From positions 38,764 to 102,763 of the forward strand of contig NZ_PGUW01000022.1 of assembly GCF_002863565.1 (NCBI RefSeq): DNA of 64,000 nt, given 5' to 3'. Of this stretch, positions 54,652 through 63,665 are shown piece after piece. The position numbers were made by a program, and so were the translations under genes. Each line of letters begins with the position of its first letter. The stretch's first letter is position 1. The notes below the pieces were generated by a model, which saw only the letters and a program-made list of their open reading frames with translations, had not been told where the DNA came from and did no database searches. This DNA is from Bacillus sp. V5-8f (lineage in GTDB: Bacteria; Bacillota; Bacilli; Bacillales; DSM-1321).

Positions 54652-55101
54652 GTCGTAGTACTAAATTACAAGTTACTTTTTATACTTTAATTATTTAAGA
54701 TTATGCCATTATATTTATAACATTTATATTAATCTTCTTTCTTGAATCACTTTGGTTACCAAAACTTTCTCAATCATTGGTAACCATAAGGAACTCAGAA
54801 ATGGCGTGGTTGTCAGTGTTTTGCACAAGGTAACTATTAATGATTCAATCTTTAGTAACTACATTTTAACCAATTTGTCGTAGTACTAAATTACAAGTTA
54901 CTTTTTATACTTTAATTATTTAAGATTATGCCATTATATTTATAACATTTATATTAATTTTCTTTCTTGAAATCACCTTGGTTACCAATAATTTCTCAAT
55001 CATTGGTAACCATAAGAAACTCAGAAACGGTACGGGTTGTCAGTGTTTTTCATAAGGTAACTATTAGTGATTCAATCTTTAGTAACTATTCTTAACTAAT
55101 T
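54652..55101. repeat. Two tandem copies of a 225-bp repeat with conserved palindrome
   Basis: Copy 1 is 54652-54876 and copy 2 is 54877-55101, over 90% identical by eye. Each contains the palindrome GGTTACCAA / TTGGTAACC (54754-54785 and 54980-55011). Its arms are unchanged while the loop and flanks differ. It is non-coding in all frames. Confidence 0.8.
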
Positions 55102-55689
55102 AGTAGTCACCACATTAAAAACTTAATCGGTATTTAATGTAAGTTCATTAGAATATCCTCGTTACAAAAAAAGTAAAAATAATTAAGTTCCTTGTCTATA
55201 GTTAAATATAACTCATAAGTAATATCATTCAAAAAAACACCATAAAGTTTCACTTCTTGAACCCTCCCCACTTTTTGGTTAAATACTAGTGAAGGCCGTA
55301 AATGGGCATTAGAAACTCCACATGTCATTGATTTTTAGTTCACAAAAGCTTAAGGGACAAGTTTCTTACAATGATAAGGTTAAAAACTTTGAGTTGCTAA
55401 AAATAGAAAAAGAATGGAAAAAGAACAATAATCCTAAGTGAATGTTCCTGCTGTTGAATTTTATACATAAGGAGAGAATACTGAATGATACAATGGTCAT
55501 TGTCAAAACCAGAATATGAATTTTATTTTTCCATATAGGATGTGGCAATTCCCGAGACGCAGATAAAGTGTAGGTATATATGTTATTGATTTAAAAGGAA
55601 ATAGCACCAACAAAATAACAATCTTTCTGTACGTCTTAAACGATTTTTGACAATGAGGGAATCGCCTTATATGTTTTTGCCTTAATGGC

Positions 55690-55989
55690 ACATTTTCGCA
55701 AGTTGAAATAAGGCACCGCTGATGATTCCAACGAGTACCACGAATAGTAAAGAATGTGTGATCCCTCTATGCCCGAAGAGTCTTTTGATTAGAAAAGATA
55801 CTAGCGGAATTTTCCTTCCTAACTTACTGTTATATGTATCTATTCAGGCAACAGACTGCCGAATAAGAATAGACTAAAGAATACCGTTGTTTCCGTTACT
55901 CCTTCTGGCTGTATATTCAATGGCTCTAATGTCAGCAATGAACTTAGTCCAAATGTAATTCCGAATGTCTGATGCGTTATTGCTTTCAT
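55690..55989 (-). pseudogene. Decayed YdjM/DUF457-like membrane protein
   Basis: Starts at ATG 55989 behind AAGGAG. It reads MKAITHQTFGITFGLSSLLT, FFSLFLFGSLLPE, TAG, then in a shifted frame SKLGRKIPLVSFLIKRL, FGHRGITHSLLFVVLVG. The GSLLPD-like and GHRGITHS motifs are diagnostic of YdjM-type membrane-bound metal-dependent hydrolases. It has nonsense and frameshift changes, and the 3' part is missing. Confidence 0.7.
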
Positions 55990-56115
55990 TCTTCTCTCTC
56001 CTTTTTGAGGTACTATTAGTCCCTACATAAGATACATACGGAACATTAAGACGAGTCAAAGAATTCTTTTCCTATATCATTTTACGTAAAAAACAATAAA
56101 AAAAGTGGCCTAATA

Positions 56116-56490
56116 CTAAAGTTCTTTCAGTTTTTTGATAAGTTCTTCAGGTAGACCTCCCATAGCTGATTTAATGGTTTGGATAGGGATTCCGAGTTTT
56201 ATAAGATTTATAGCTACTGCTATTTTACCCTGCCACTTAAAATCTTCTTCGTAAGTAAGAAGTGTTTTCTCGTCATATTGAACCTGATTTAAATATTCTA
56301 CCACTAATTTTTCATATATTTCCGCTATATCCTGCTTTTCTGCTTGTTCATGTTGAATCAACATATCTACTAGCTTATGAGTTCCCTTAAGTTCTGGCGA
56401 AAAATAATCACGAAGATCTAAATAGTTAGTAGTAGCAACATTTCCGATTAGCACCAGAAGAGTTTGTAGCTCCTTTTCGTTCAAATTCAT
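56116..56490 (-). CDS. Hypothetical protein
   Basis: A 124-aa helical, charged protein. ATG 56490 has AAAGGAG 7 bases upstream. The C-terminal motif IKLGIPIQTIKSAMGGLPEE resembles the helical tail found in some PD-(D/E)xK transposase/Rpn proteins, but the nuclease core is absent. Function unknown. Confidence 0.6.
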   Translation of the reverse strand: MNLNEKELQTLLVLIGNVATTNYLDLRDYFSPELKGTHKLVDMLIQHEQAEKQDIAEIYEKLVVEYLNQVQYDEKTLLTYEEDFKWQGKIAVAINLIKLGIPIQTIKSAMGGLPEELIKKLKEL

Positions 56491-56973
56491 TATTTTTCTC
56501 CTTTTATTAACTTTAAATCAAATCAATTTCATTAAGAGTGTGTTTTATTAGATAAATCCCATTCAACACATCCGTTATATCGTCTTTCTTATTCTAACAA
56601 GATGGTCCATATCCAGGTATATGTTAACGAAAAAATGATTATAAAATTTCGCTATCCCCTCATTTAACTTTTGCTCATTAATGAAAAAATTCCCTCTATT
56701 TACTAGTTAAGACAATTCCTTGCCCCTCTTATTTCACTTTCATTAACATATATTTCTTTGTAGAACATTACATATTCAGCAGTATAATACCTTCAAACCA
56801 AACTCATTCGCCCCCATGAAGCTCGTTGTATGATTGGTTGCTCACTGTCAGCAAAAACCGGTAAACTTCCTAACAACATAAAACTAAGGTAAAAGGTAAA
56901 AACTCTTAGCTTATTCAGTGGCTTAGACCTCCCTCTCTACTATGTTGCTTTAATTGTATTAAGTAAAAAGACG
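56491..56973. other. Gene-poor stretch with a secreted-protein remnant
   Basis: Minus-strand reading at about 56800-56925 gives a signal peptide (RVFTFYLSFMLLGSLPVFAD) and a short mature start (QPIIQRASWG) before stops. It is the 5' end of a lost secreted-protein gene. Nothing else is supported. Confidence 0.35.
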
Positions 56974-57258
56974 ATGTTGAAAGGTGAAACTGTCCATAAA
57001 ATGTCCGTTTTCACACCTCTTCCAGTCTATTTAGACACCTTGATATTCTACAAAAAACTAAGGAACCAACAAAGAGCTAAAGAACTGATAAAAAACAAAC
57101 TAGTCCAACAACATCGCCATGTATATTTTGTTCAAACAGAATACCACAAAGATATAAATTCATGTTTCTACGAAATGTATAAAGATATAGATTATAATTT
57201 AGCTATTTCATTACGTTTCGGTGTAATCCGAATCAAACTTGAGGATTTCCAATATTAA
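56974..57258 (+). CDS. Hypothetical protein, weakly supported
   Basis: A 94-aa frame, basic in the middle (KKLRNQQRAKELIKNK) and hydrophobic/aromatic later. The start is ATG 56974 or 57001; a GAAAGGTGAA stretch lies between them. No family is recognised and codon use is not distinctive, so it may be a remnant. Confidence 0.35.
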   Translation: MLKGETVHKMSVFTPLPVYLDTLIFYKKLRNQQRAKELIKNKLVQQHRHVYFVQTEYHKDINSCFYEMYKDIDYNLAISLRFGVIRIKLEDFQY

Positions 57259-57549
57259 TATATGATGTATTACAGCAATTCTCTTATTGAAGAAGATGAT
57301 GATATCAATTTAGATATTCTGGAAGAATTTTTTTTGCTGAAAAACCTATATAGTTAACAAATCCCTATACTTTTCAGGATAAAAAACTCAAACAGTATAT
57401 AATAAAAAACCAAGAATATCTTTTGTCTTTATGTTTTTGCAATCATAATAAGATATATAACTCCTTGAAGAAAGTCGTTAATACATACAATATTGTTCCA
57501 TTTTTAAAAGGGTGAATGCCGACCTCTCACCCTTTATTAACTGAATCTA

Positions 57550-57768
57550 TTAATTACCACCGGAATCTGTAATGAGATTATCCATATCGATATAACAGTG
57601 ACCTTCAATTAACGTGGGACATAAAAGATAGACTTCCATGCGAACGAAGTAGTAAGCATTATCGCTTTCAACAACGTATTCGTCAATAAAGGTAACTAAA
57701 GCATTATTGCTGCAACTGCATTGCATAGACGAAATCATGCTTAAAGCTGAAACATAATTTTTAAACAC
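57550..57768 (-). CDS. Hypothetical small protein, weakly supported
   Basis: A 72-aa frame with MQCSCSNNALVTFIDEYV and FVRMEVYLLCPTLIEGHC; the pattern looks protein-like. No ribosome site is visible before the start. A T-rich region downstream lacks a clear hairpin. Confidence 0.35.
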   Translation of the reverse strand: MFKNYVSALSMISSMQCSCSNNALVTFIDEYVVESDNAYYFVRMEVYLLCPTLIEGHCYIDMDNLITDSGGN

Positions 57769-57956
57769 TAACCAACACCCGCATCACCGGCGAATAATTA
57801 CGCATGTGATACCTTTCCGCTTGAAAAAGCCTTCTGAATCAAATGTCCGATTTTGTATTGTGAGGATAAAATACTCATATCACAACCCCCTTTTTCTGTA
57901 TTGTTTTCGTAGAATTTTTCATCCAAATCGCTCCTTAAAAAGTTATCTAAAAGTGC

Positions 57957-58038
57957 AAAAAAGCGCTTCTACAAGAGACGAATAGATGCATACCAAAACA
58001 GTTTGGTATATTCGTTCACTTCTAGAAGTGCTTTTGCT
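57957..58038. terminator. Long multi-stem hairpin, bidirectional terminator or small RNA
   Basis: Outer AGCGCTTCTA (57962-57971) / TAGAAGTGCT (58023-58032). Middle ACGAATA (57978-57984) / TATTCGT (58009-58015). Inner TACCAAA / TTTGGTA with loop ACAG. A runs and T runs flank both sides. Confidence 0.65.
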
Positions 58039-58256
58039 AAATAATACATCTGTCCCGCTTGGGTCAGATAAAACTGAAAAAAATTTAAGAATTTATCATA
58101 ACATAAATCTTACTTATAAAAACTAGAAATTAATCAATAATAGCAAAAGTTCCTATATTTTCATTAGATTCTAATTTTATTCCTTTTATAGTAGTATATT
58201 CTTAAAGGCCTACAACTCAAGTTGAATAACATCAAATTTCACAGGAGTGACAACAT

Positions 58257-59381
58257 ATGGAAAATCAAGAGTGGGATAAAGACTTAGAAAAGATTTTAAA
58301 AGAAATGGGAGTGGACGGCTCTCCTATAGATGCCATTCATGAAAAGTTAAAAAATGATTTGGATAAAGTACTAAATATCGGATTTTTAGGTTCTCCTGGT
58401 GTAGGTAAATCCACTTTAATGAATAAAATTGCGGGAAAGAAAATTGCGGATGCTGGCGTGAATCCCGGAATTGAAGTTACAAAGTTTTCATGGGGAGAAA
58501 ACGATTCTATCATATTTTGGGATTTGCCAGGGTACAACGGTTTACCTCCTGAACATGGAGTAGAACAATATTGGGAATATCATAATTTAGAAAATATGGA
58601 TATTTTAATTTGCATGTTTTCAAACAAATTAAATGAAGATGATGCTCATTTCTTTAAATTAGCAATACTGCATGCTCAAGATGTTATTTTTGTTAGAAGT
58701 AAATCAGACGATATTTATGATGATGAGTTGAGTGTAGAAGAACTAAAAAGTGAAATAGAAAAAACTTATATCAAGAAATTATTTGGACCTCGGTATTCTT
58801 TACTATTTGTAAGTTCAAGAACTGGTGAGGGTCTTGCAGAACTTCAAGAAACTATTGCAAATCGTCTCAGTTCTGAATTACAAGAGAAGTTCTATAGAAA
58901 CGCAAAAGCATATTCGCAATCTTTTTTAAAAGCTAAAGAAAAAGCAGCGTTAAAAACAGTGCTATGGTACTCAACATTAAGCGCTGGAACTAGTCTTGTT
59001 CCTGTTGGCGCGGGCGTCCTCATTGATATACCTGCAAATATAAAAATGATCAAGGCAATCGGCAACCACTTTTCACTATCTGACAAGCGATTGGCTCTTT
59101 TAGAAGCACAAGAAACAGAAAAGATGAGAGAATATAATGTATTCCTCAATGTGCTAAAAGCTGGAGTCAGTGCCAAAGACTATTATTTACCCTTGCTAAA
59201 AAAATATGCTCCAAAAGTAGCTGCAGGAAATCTTGGAAAATTCATTCCTGTCATAGGAGCAGGTACTGGATTTGCTTTGACAGCTTTTATGGGAAAGCGT
59301 GCTATTGACTCATGTAAAGAAATTGCCCAAGATCTAATGGAAAAAGAAATCGCTACTTTTAAAGTACCTGTATCCCACTAA
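58257..59381 (+). CDS. IRG-like (interferon-inducible GTPase-like) dynamin-related GTPase
   Basis: A 374-aa GTPase. G1 GSPGVGKST is at 45-53, G3 DLPGYN at 89-94, and G4 RSKSDD near 147, the R-x-K-x-D form seen in IRG-type proteins. Helical regions follow the G domain, with two hydrophobic Gly/Ala/Val-rich stretches (about 248-266 LVPVGAGVLIDIP, 335-351 FIPVIGAGTGFALTAFMG) that could contact membrane. AGGAGTGA precedes the ATG. Eukaryotic IRGs act on pathogen membranes; the bacterial role is unknown. Confidence 0.8.
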   Translation: MENQEWDKDLEKILKEMGVDGSPIDAIHEKLKNDLDKVLNIGFLGSPGVGKSTLMNKIAGKKIADAGVNPGIEVTKFSWGENDSIIFWDLPGYNGLPPEHGVEQYWEYHNLENMDILICMFSNKLNEDDAHFFKLAILHAQDVIFVRSKSDDIYDDELSVEELKSEIEKTYIKKLFGPRYSLLFVSSRTGEGLAELQETIANRLSSELQEKFYRNAKAYSQSFLKAKEKAALKTVLWYSTLSAGTSLVPVGAGVLIDIPANIKMIKAIGNHFSLSDKRLALLEAQETEKMREYNVFLNVLKAGVSAKDYYLPLLKKYAPKVAAGNLGKFIPVIGAGTGFALTAFMGKRAIDSCKEIAQDLMEKEIATFKVPVSH

Positions 59382-59521
59382 TCAGAATAAACAGGTTCGA
59401 TAATGACTCAATAATCAGATGTGAAAAATGAACTCCTATAAAGATTTTATTTAAAGTCAAGAAAATAGTTATGACAACCTACGATTTAATGGTTTATCAC
59501 ACATCATATAGGGTGAAAAAG

Positions 59522-59568
59522 AAAGGATAGATGAACAGGGGTTATACCTGCTTACATCTATCCTTTTT
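59522..59568 (+). terminator. Terminator downstream of the GTPase gene
   Basis: AAAGGATAGATG (59522-59533) pairs with CATCTATCCTTT (59555-59566), with inner CAGG/CCTG pairing and a T run. Confidence 0.85.
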
Positions 59569-59774
59569 GTACAACATATAACCTTATTTACTACAACAAC
59601 ATCAAGGTTTTTACCGCAACAAAATTTCTAAGTTTCTTCTACTTAGCACCCGTTACTTTAAGTACAATCCTTTACAATCTGCATTTTAATTGATTAGTAA
59701 AAGACAATATTCCTAGTTAGAGCATCAATTTTAAATACAAGTCAGTTTTTCCGTTTTTATTTATACGTTAATGC

Positions 59775-60224
59775 TTATTCAGAAATAATCATCACTTCAG
59801 AGTCATCAATAAATTTTTTTTTGGATTTATCGTTTTTTTGGATATCCCAGAACCCTGAACTATACTTGTATAAAACTTTATAAACTTCTCCTTTGTATAG
59901 AACTTTTTCTATTAATGTGTTTGTTTTTTGAAATTTTGCTATGAGATTCTTCGTCTTCTCTCTGAAATACGATTCAGGAATTCTAAAAATCTTTGTAACA
60001 GAAAACACATGCCAATCATGTTCATATTCGTTATAAATTTTTGAATTTCGCTCTTTGGCATCAAAATGAAGAGTTACATCATAGCTCCATTCAGTCTCAC
60101 TATCTTGTTTTTGAGGACCTTCTATCAAAGAGATTTTTGGATTTCTAATTTCATAAATATTATTAATCAAGTCTTGAATTTCTTTACTACAAATTTCTAA
60201 ACTGTGATTCTCTAATTTTTTCAT
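59775..60224 (-). CDS. Hypothetical protein
   Basis: A 149-aa soluble protein of mixed alpha/beta pattern (DVTLHFDAKERNSK, WHVFSVTKIFRIPESYF, YKVLYKYSSGFWDIQ). The start is taken at ATG 60224; a TTG at 60263 extends the frame. No family is recognised. It is flanked by non-coding DNA on both sides. Confidence 0.55.
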   Translation of the reverse strand: MKKLENHSLEICSKEIQDLINNIYEIRNPKISLIEGPQKQDSETEWSYDVTLHFDAKERNSKIYNEYEHDWHVFSVTKIFRIPESYFREKTKNLIAKFQKTNTLIEKVLYKGEVYKVLYKYSSGFWDIQKNDKSKKKFIDDSEVMIISE

Positions 60225-60720
60225 TACCAATCTTTTTAAATTAAAGTGAAAGTCTCTATACAACTTTGTCGTATTTGTATTACCAAGTAAGGGGTAAATA
60301 CTTGCAGTTTTATACCAAATAGGATTATCTTTCTCCCTAGTATATAGTATGTAATGATTCTTTTATCTTGACTCCTTTGTAATAAAAAGAAGAAAAGTAA
60401 CTTGTTTTATCTGTTTTATCTCATTCTTTACAGTTATCTATTATTACACACACAAAAAAAACCAGCAATCCAAATAATAGAAAAATTTACGACTATAAAT
60501 TTTTAAAGCAATAATTAATCTTAGAATTTAACTTTTTTTGTTCAACTAACCTCCCCGTTAGTGCGATAAGAAAAAAGCTGCCAATGACAGCCAGTTCTAT
60601 TTTTATATCTGCGGGATTTTAATTCTAATTAGATAAAATGCCCTTCCCGCCTTTTGTTATTAACATTCCTCACGATTTACCAACTATAAGAAAATTAAAT
60701 TAAGAATCCTTTATTTAAAC
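60225..60720. other. Intergenic region
   Basis: About 500 AT-rich bases with no supported gene. A weak AAAAAGCTGCCAATGACAGC hairpin lies near 60573-60592. Confidence 0.4.
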
Positions 60721-60723
60721 CAT

Positions 60724-60752
60724 AAAAAAGCCGCTCCAAAAGCGACTTTCAA
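60724..60752 (-). terminator. Terminator after the broken zinc-finger gene
   Basis: AAAGTCGCT / AGCGGCTTT hairpin followed by T run on the minus strand, overlapping the restored stop codon. Confidence 0.75.
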
Positions 60753-61279
60753 ATAGTGGAATACCACCGATCCTCAATATTAGTTTGTATAGCTTTTTTA
60801 CAAGCTCCCTGTTCTACTAAATGCTCTTAAACCATTGTGACATAAGGGTATATTTTTGGTTTCCCTGTACTGAAATTACCCTTAAAATCGTGTTGGAAGC
60901 TGTTAAGTTCCTTACATATTTCTAAAACACTGATAGACCTACGTTTTTCAACGAATTCAGCAATGAAGCGGTGTATATCTTCACCTAATGGAGAGTTAAT
61001 AACTGGACTAATATTTAATTTCTTAGGTGCAGCCACTTGTTTTATGCTAACTGATTTTACCGGTTCCAGTTCTTTTACAAATTCCTGTTCTTGTAATTCA
61101 GTATGTTTTCTTATTATTCTGTTTATCCTTCCAATTTGCTTATCAAATAAAGGCAATGACAATTGAATATGATCTTGTGTATCCTTGCGATCTATATCTG
61201 TCAAATCAAGTGTATTACGACAAGTCGGATAGTTTGTGCATCCGTAAAATGCTCCATTTTTTCCTCTCCTACGAACCAT
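60749..61279 (-). pseudogene. Topoisomerase-type zinc-finger protein remnant
   Basis: The 5' end encodes MVRRRGKNGAFYGCTNYPTC, the second half of a C4 topoisomerase zinc finger; the first Cys pair is missing, so the 5' end is cut. The C-terminal domain has VLEICKELNSFQHDFKG and STGKPKIYPYVTMV. A TAA at 60829-60827 then interrupts the frame, which goes on with EHLVEQGACKKAIQTN to a stop at 60749. The shared EIC...SGKxKxYP domain links it to the intact gene at 51247. Confidence 0.6.
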
Positions 61280-61434
61280 ATAGGTGAGTAGTAGAAATGT
61301 ATAATTCTATAGAGTTACTGGAAAAAGTGCGGAGTAAATATTGGAGGTTCAACACCAATCAGCACACAAAACAATATCAGAAAGAATGGTAGTAATATGG
61401 AAAAAGCTCCTGTCCTTGGTTTGGTATAAGAGCC

Positions 61435-62030
61435 TTAACGATTATATAATCCTATTCCTTTCAATATGGCTTTCATAACTTTTTCATTATTTCCTTCTTT
61501 TTTGATCTGTTGCATAAATTCTAAATAAATAATGGCCAGCATTTCTTCCACGGTCATTCTGATATCCCTCATATAGTCTGATTGGTCATATAGCAGCACT
61601 TCACTTCTTCTAATTTTACTTTCCTTCATACGAAGATCGAGATACACTTCCTCATTTTCTTGAGAAGCGGTTTCCACTTCTTCGTCTATACATTCAATAA
61701 AAAGGTATTTGGAGATACCTGGTTCAACTTTCTTTTTGTTTCCTTGACAGGTAACGAGGGAGTAAGGTACTCCGCTTTTCCTCGCATCAAGTAATGAACG
61801 GTTTGTTCATGATTTCTCGCGCCTTTCTGAGTGTGATAAAGAAAGTCATCATATAGCAAAGAGATCAATGCCCCTAAATCAAATTCGTCAGGACAATCTT
61901 CACCGTACACATTTTGTAAACCATCGATAAATACTTGCCCTCTTAAATAATCGTAATATGATACTTTAATACTGATCATGCTGTAGTCCATGTGAAAAAA
62001 CTGTAAAAGTCCTCTTTTAAAATGAGACAT
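61435..62030 (-). pseudogene. Frameshifted hypothetical gene
   Basis: The first frame from ATG 62030 (MSHFKRGLLQFFHMDYS, DEFDLGALISLLYDDFLYHT) reaches a poly-A region near 61735. One shift there joins it to ISKYLFIECIDEEVETASQE and IRMTVEEMLAIIYLEFMQQI, ending at 61435. The joined product would be about 198 aa. It could also be two short genes, but the second has no start signal. Family unknown. Confidence 0.5.
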
Positions 62031-62062
62031 TTTTTCACGTTTTTTAAAGTATATTGGGTTTG

Positions 62063-62218
62063 CTATAGGATTTCGTTATACTTTCCGCTCCCTTTTACAT
62101 GCTCCATTGCGGAAATAACCATCATATAAATCGCTTTTCTATCAGAAAATCCATTGGTAATAGCAAGTCCGTAAGGTCCTCCTACGTCCTCATATTCGCG
62201 TTCTAATGGACTTTTCAT
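62063..62218 (-). CDS. Small hypothetical protein
   Basis: A 51-aa frame: MKSPLEREYEDVGGPYGLAI, TNGFSDRKAIYMMVISAMEH. It looks protein-like, but no ribosome site is seen, and the frame is open further upstream (FFISSFEF), so it may be a truncated end. It lies just upstream of the frameshifted gene on the same strand. Confidence 0.4.
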   Translation of the reverse strand: MKSPLEREYEDVGGPYGLAITNGFSDRKAIYMMVISAMEHVKGSGKYNEIL

Positions 62219-62320
62219 AAATTCAAATGATGAAATAAAAAAATAGAATAAAGATGATTAAATTTTCAAAAAAGTGTCCATGATGTAGCTACGATATTAT
62301 TTATGAAGGAGTTGGAGCGG

Positions 62321-62398
62321 ATGGCTACCAAAAAGAAAGACACTGTAAGGGTATTTGTTACTGCAGCAGTTAAATCATCTAAAAAGAACGGAGCTTAA
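62321..62398 (+). CDS. Short basic peptide
   Basis: A 25-residue frame MATKKKDTVRVFVTAAVKSS plus KKNGA, with AAGGAG about 10 bases before the ATG. It could be a leader or a true small protein; support is only the ribosome site and composition. Confidence 0.3.
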   Translation: MATKKKDTVRVFVTAAVKSSKKNGA

Positions 62399-62584
62399 TT
62401 AGTCGGTGTACGTAAAGTTAATAATAATATTCATTCCAAGAGGTCAAACGGTTACGAATCCTTGTCGTTATAATAATTGGAATATTTTAATCCAAAAGTA
62501 ATTTTTTGTTAAGGATTTTATGGTATCTTTGATAACATATGTAAAGATAGAACCTTAGTTTTCAATAAAGGAGAGGGACCGAGC

Positions 62585-63094
62585 ATGTTCGGAAAAAATC
62601 CATTTGATGTTTTGAAAGACGTAGGAAAAGTAATTAGTAGCACACCTATTGATACAAGAAGACGAGATCCCTTTGAACAGACTACAGATCAACAGGTTAA
62701 AAGCCTAGTTAACTTGTACAATGTTTTAGAAGCAAACAGCCCATTAGGGCAGCTTACTCGGAAAAAGGCCAATGATTTTGTTAAGGGAGACCATTTATTC
62801 TCACAGCGGTTGGGATATACTCATCATGGAATCTATGTGGGAAACAACCAGGTGCTTCATTATTTACTCAAAGAAGGTGTTGTTCTAGCCAGTCTTGATG
62901 ATTTTTCGTGTGGTGAAGAAATATTTAAGAGGCGTAGCCCAAAATTCTTTTCAAATGAGGAGATTGTCCAGCGAGCGTTTAGGCGACATGGTGAAGGTGA
63001 ATATGATTTATTTGAAAACAACTGTGAGCATTTTTGTATTTGGTGCAGGAACGGCTTAGTGGAAGCTGATCGTAACCGCCCGTTTGGTTTTTAA
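62585..63094 (+). CDS. LRAT/NlpC-P60-fold domain protein
   Basis: A 169-aa protein of the lecithin:retinol acyltransferase (LRAT/HRASLS) type. The papain-like circularly permuted core has H81 in THHGIYVG, H92 in VLHYLL, and the nucleophile Cys147 in NNCEHFCIWCR. No signal peptide is seen. AAGGAGAGG precedes the ATG. Bacterial LRAT proteins are thought to act as thiol acyltransferases or hydrolases; the substrate is not known. A terminator follows. Confidence 0.8.
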   Translation: MFGKNPFDVLKDVGKVISSTPIDTRRRDPFEQTTDQQVKSLVNLYNVLEANSPLGQLTRKKANDFVKGDHLFSQRLGYTHHGIYVGNNQVLHYLLKEGVVLASLDDFSCGEEIFKRRSPKFFSNEEIVQRAFRRHGEGEYDLFENNCEHFCIWCRNGLVEADRNRPFGF

Positions 63095-63116
63095 ATACAT
63101 AACATACATATGCAAA

Positions 63117-63146
63117 AAGCTATCCTTTGAGCGGATAGCTTCTTAT
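63117..63146 (+). terminator. Terminator after LRAT gene
   Basis: AAGCTATCC (63117-63125) / GGATAGCTT (63133-63141), then TCTTATG. Confidence 0.75.
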
Positions 63147-63233
63147 GTATCTGGTTGTTCAAACCATACCCTTATTCTAGTATGTGTATGCATCACGATT
63201 TATATTCCAAAAACCTCTAATTGCAGTAAAAAA

Positions 63234-63279
63234 CCCTAACGTCTTGGTAAAATAGCTACGCTAATTTTGCACGTTAGGG
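63234..63279. repeat. Inverted repeat CCCTAACG / CGTTAGGG
   Basis: 8-bp arms at 63234-63241 and 63272-63279 separated by 30 bases. The surrounding 63147-63665 has no supported gene. Confidence 0.5.
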
Positions 63280-63665
63280 TAAAAAGCGGACCTTTTTTAC
63301 ATAGTAATTGCCAAACAGATGCTTTGAATTTCTCTAATAGAGCGCATTTCATTTTCTTACATATGTCGACTACATCACAAGGACGGTACAATTTCTAGAG
63401 AATAGTAAATGTCCGTTTTGGTAGCCGCCTTCGTAAGAATATGTCCTTTCATATACTACCCTCTTAGCGTCACAATGACATCATTACTGTGAATCTAGTA
63501 AAAATAGCTTTATTATAAACCGCCAATTAAAGAAGAGGATATTATGTCTATTTTTAATTTAATTGCTTATATTTTATTTATAATTCATTACATAAAGTAC
63601 GGTAGATGAAATTTAAATGTTAGAAAACCTGCTTTCATCAGAACTTGTTCATATTATATAAAGGT

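Noticed and set aside
55134..55328. 64-codon minus-strand frame after the tandem repeat
   Set aside because: Protein-like composition but no ribosome site or recognisable family; too weak to annotate.
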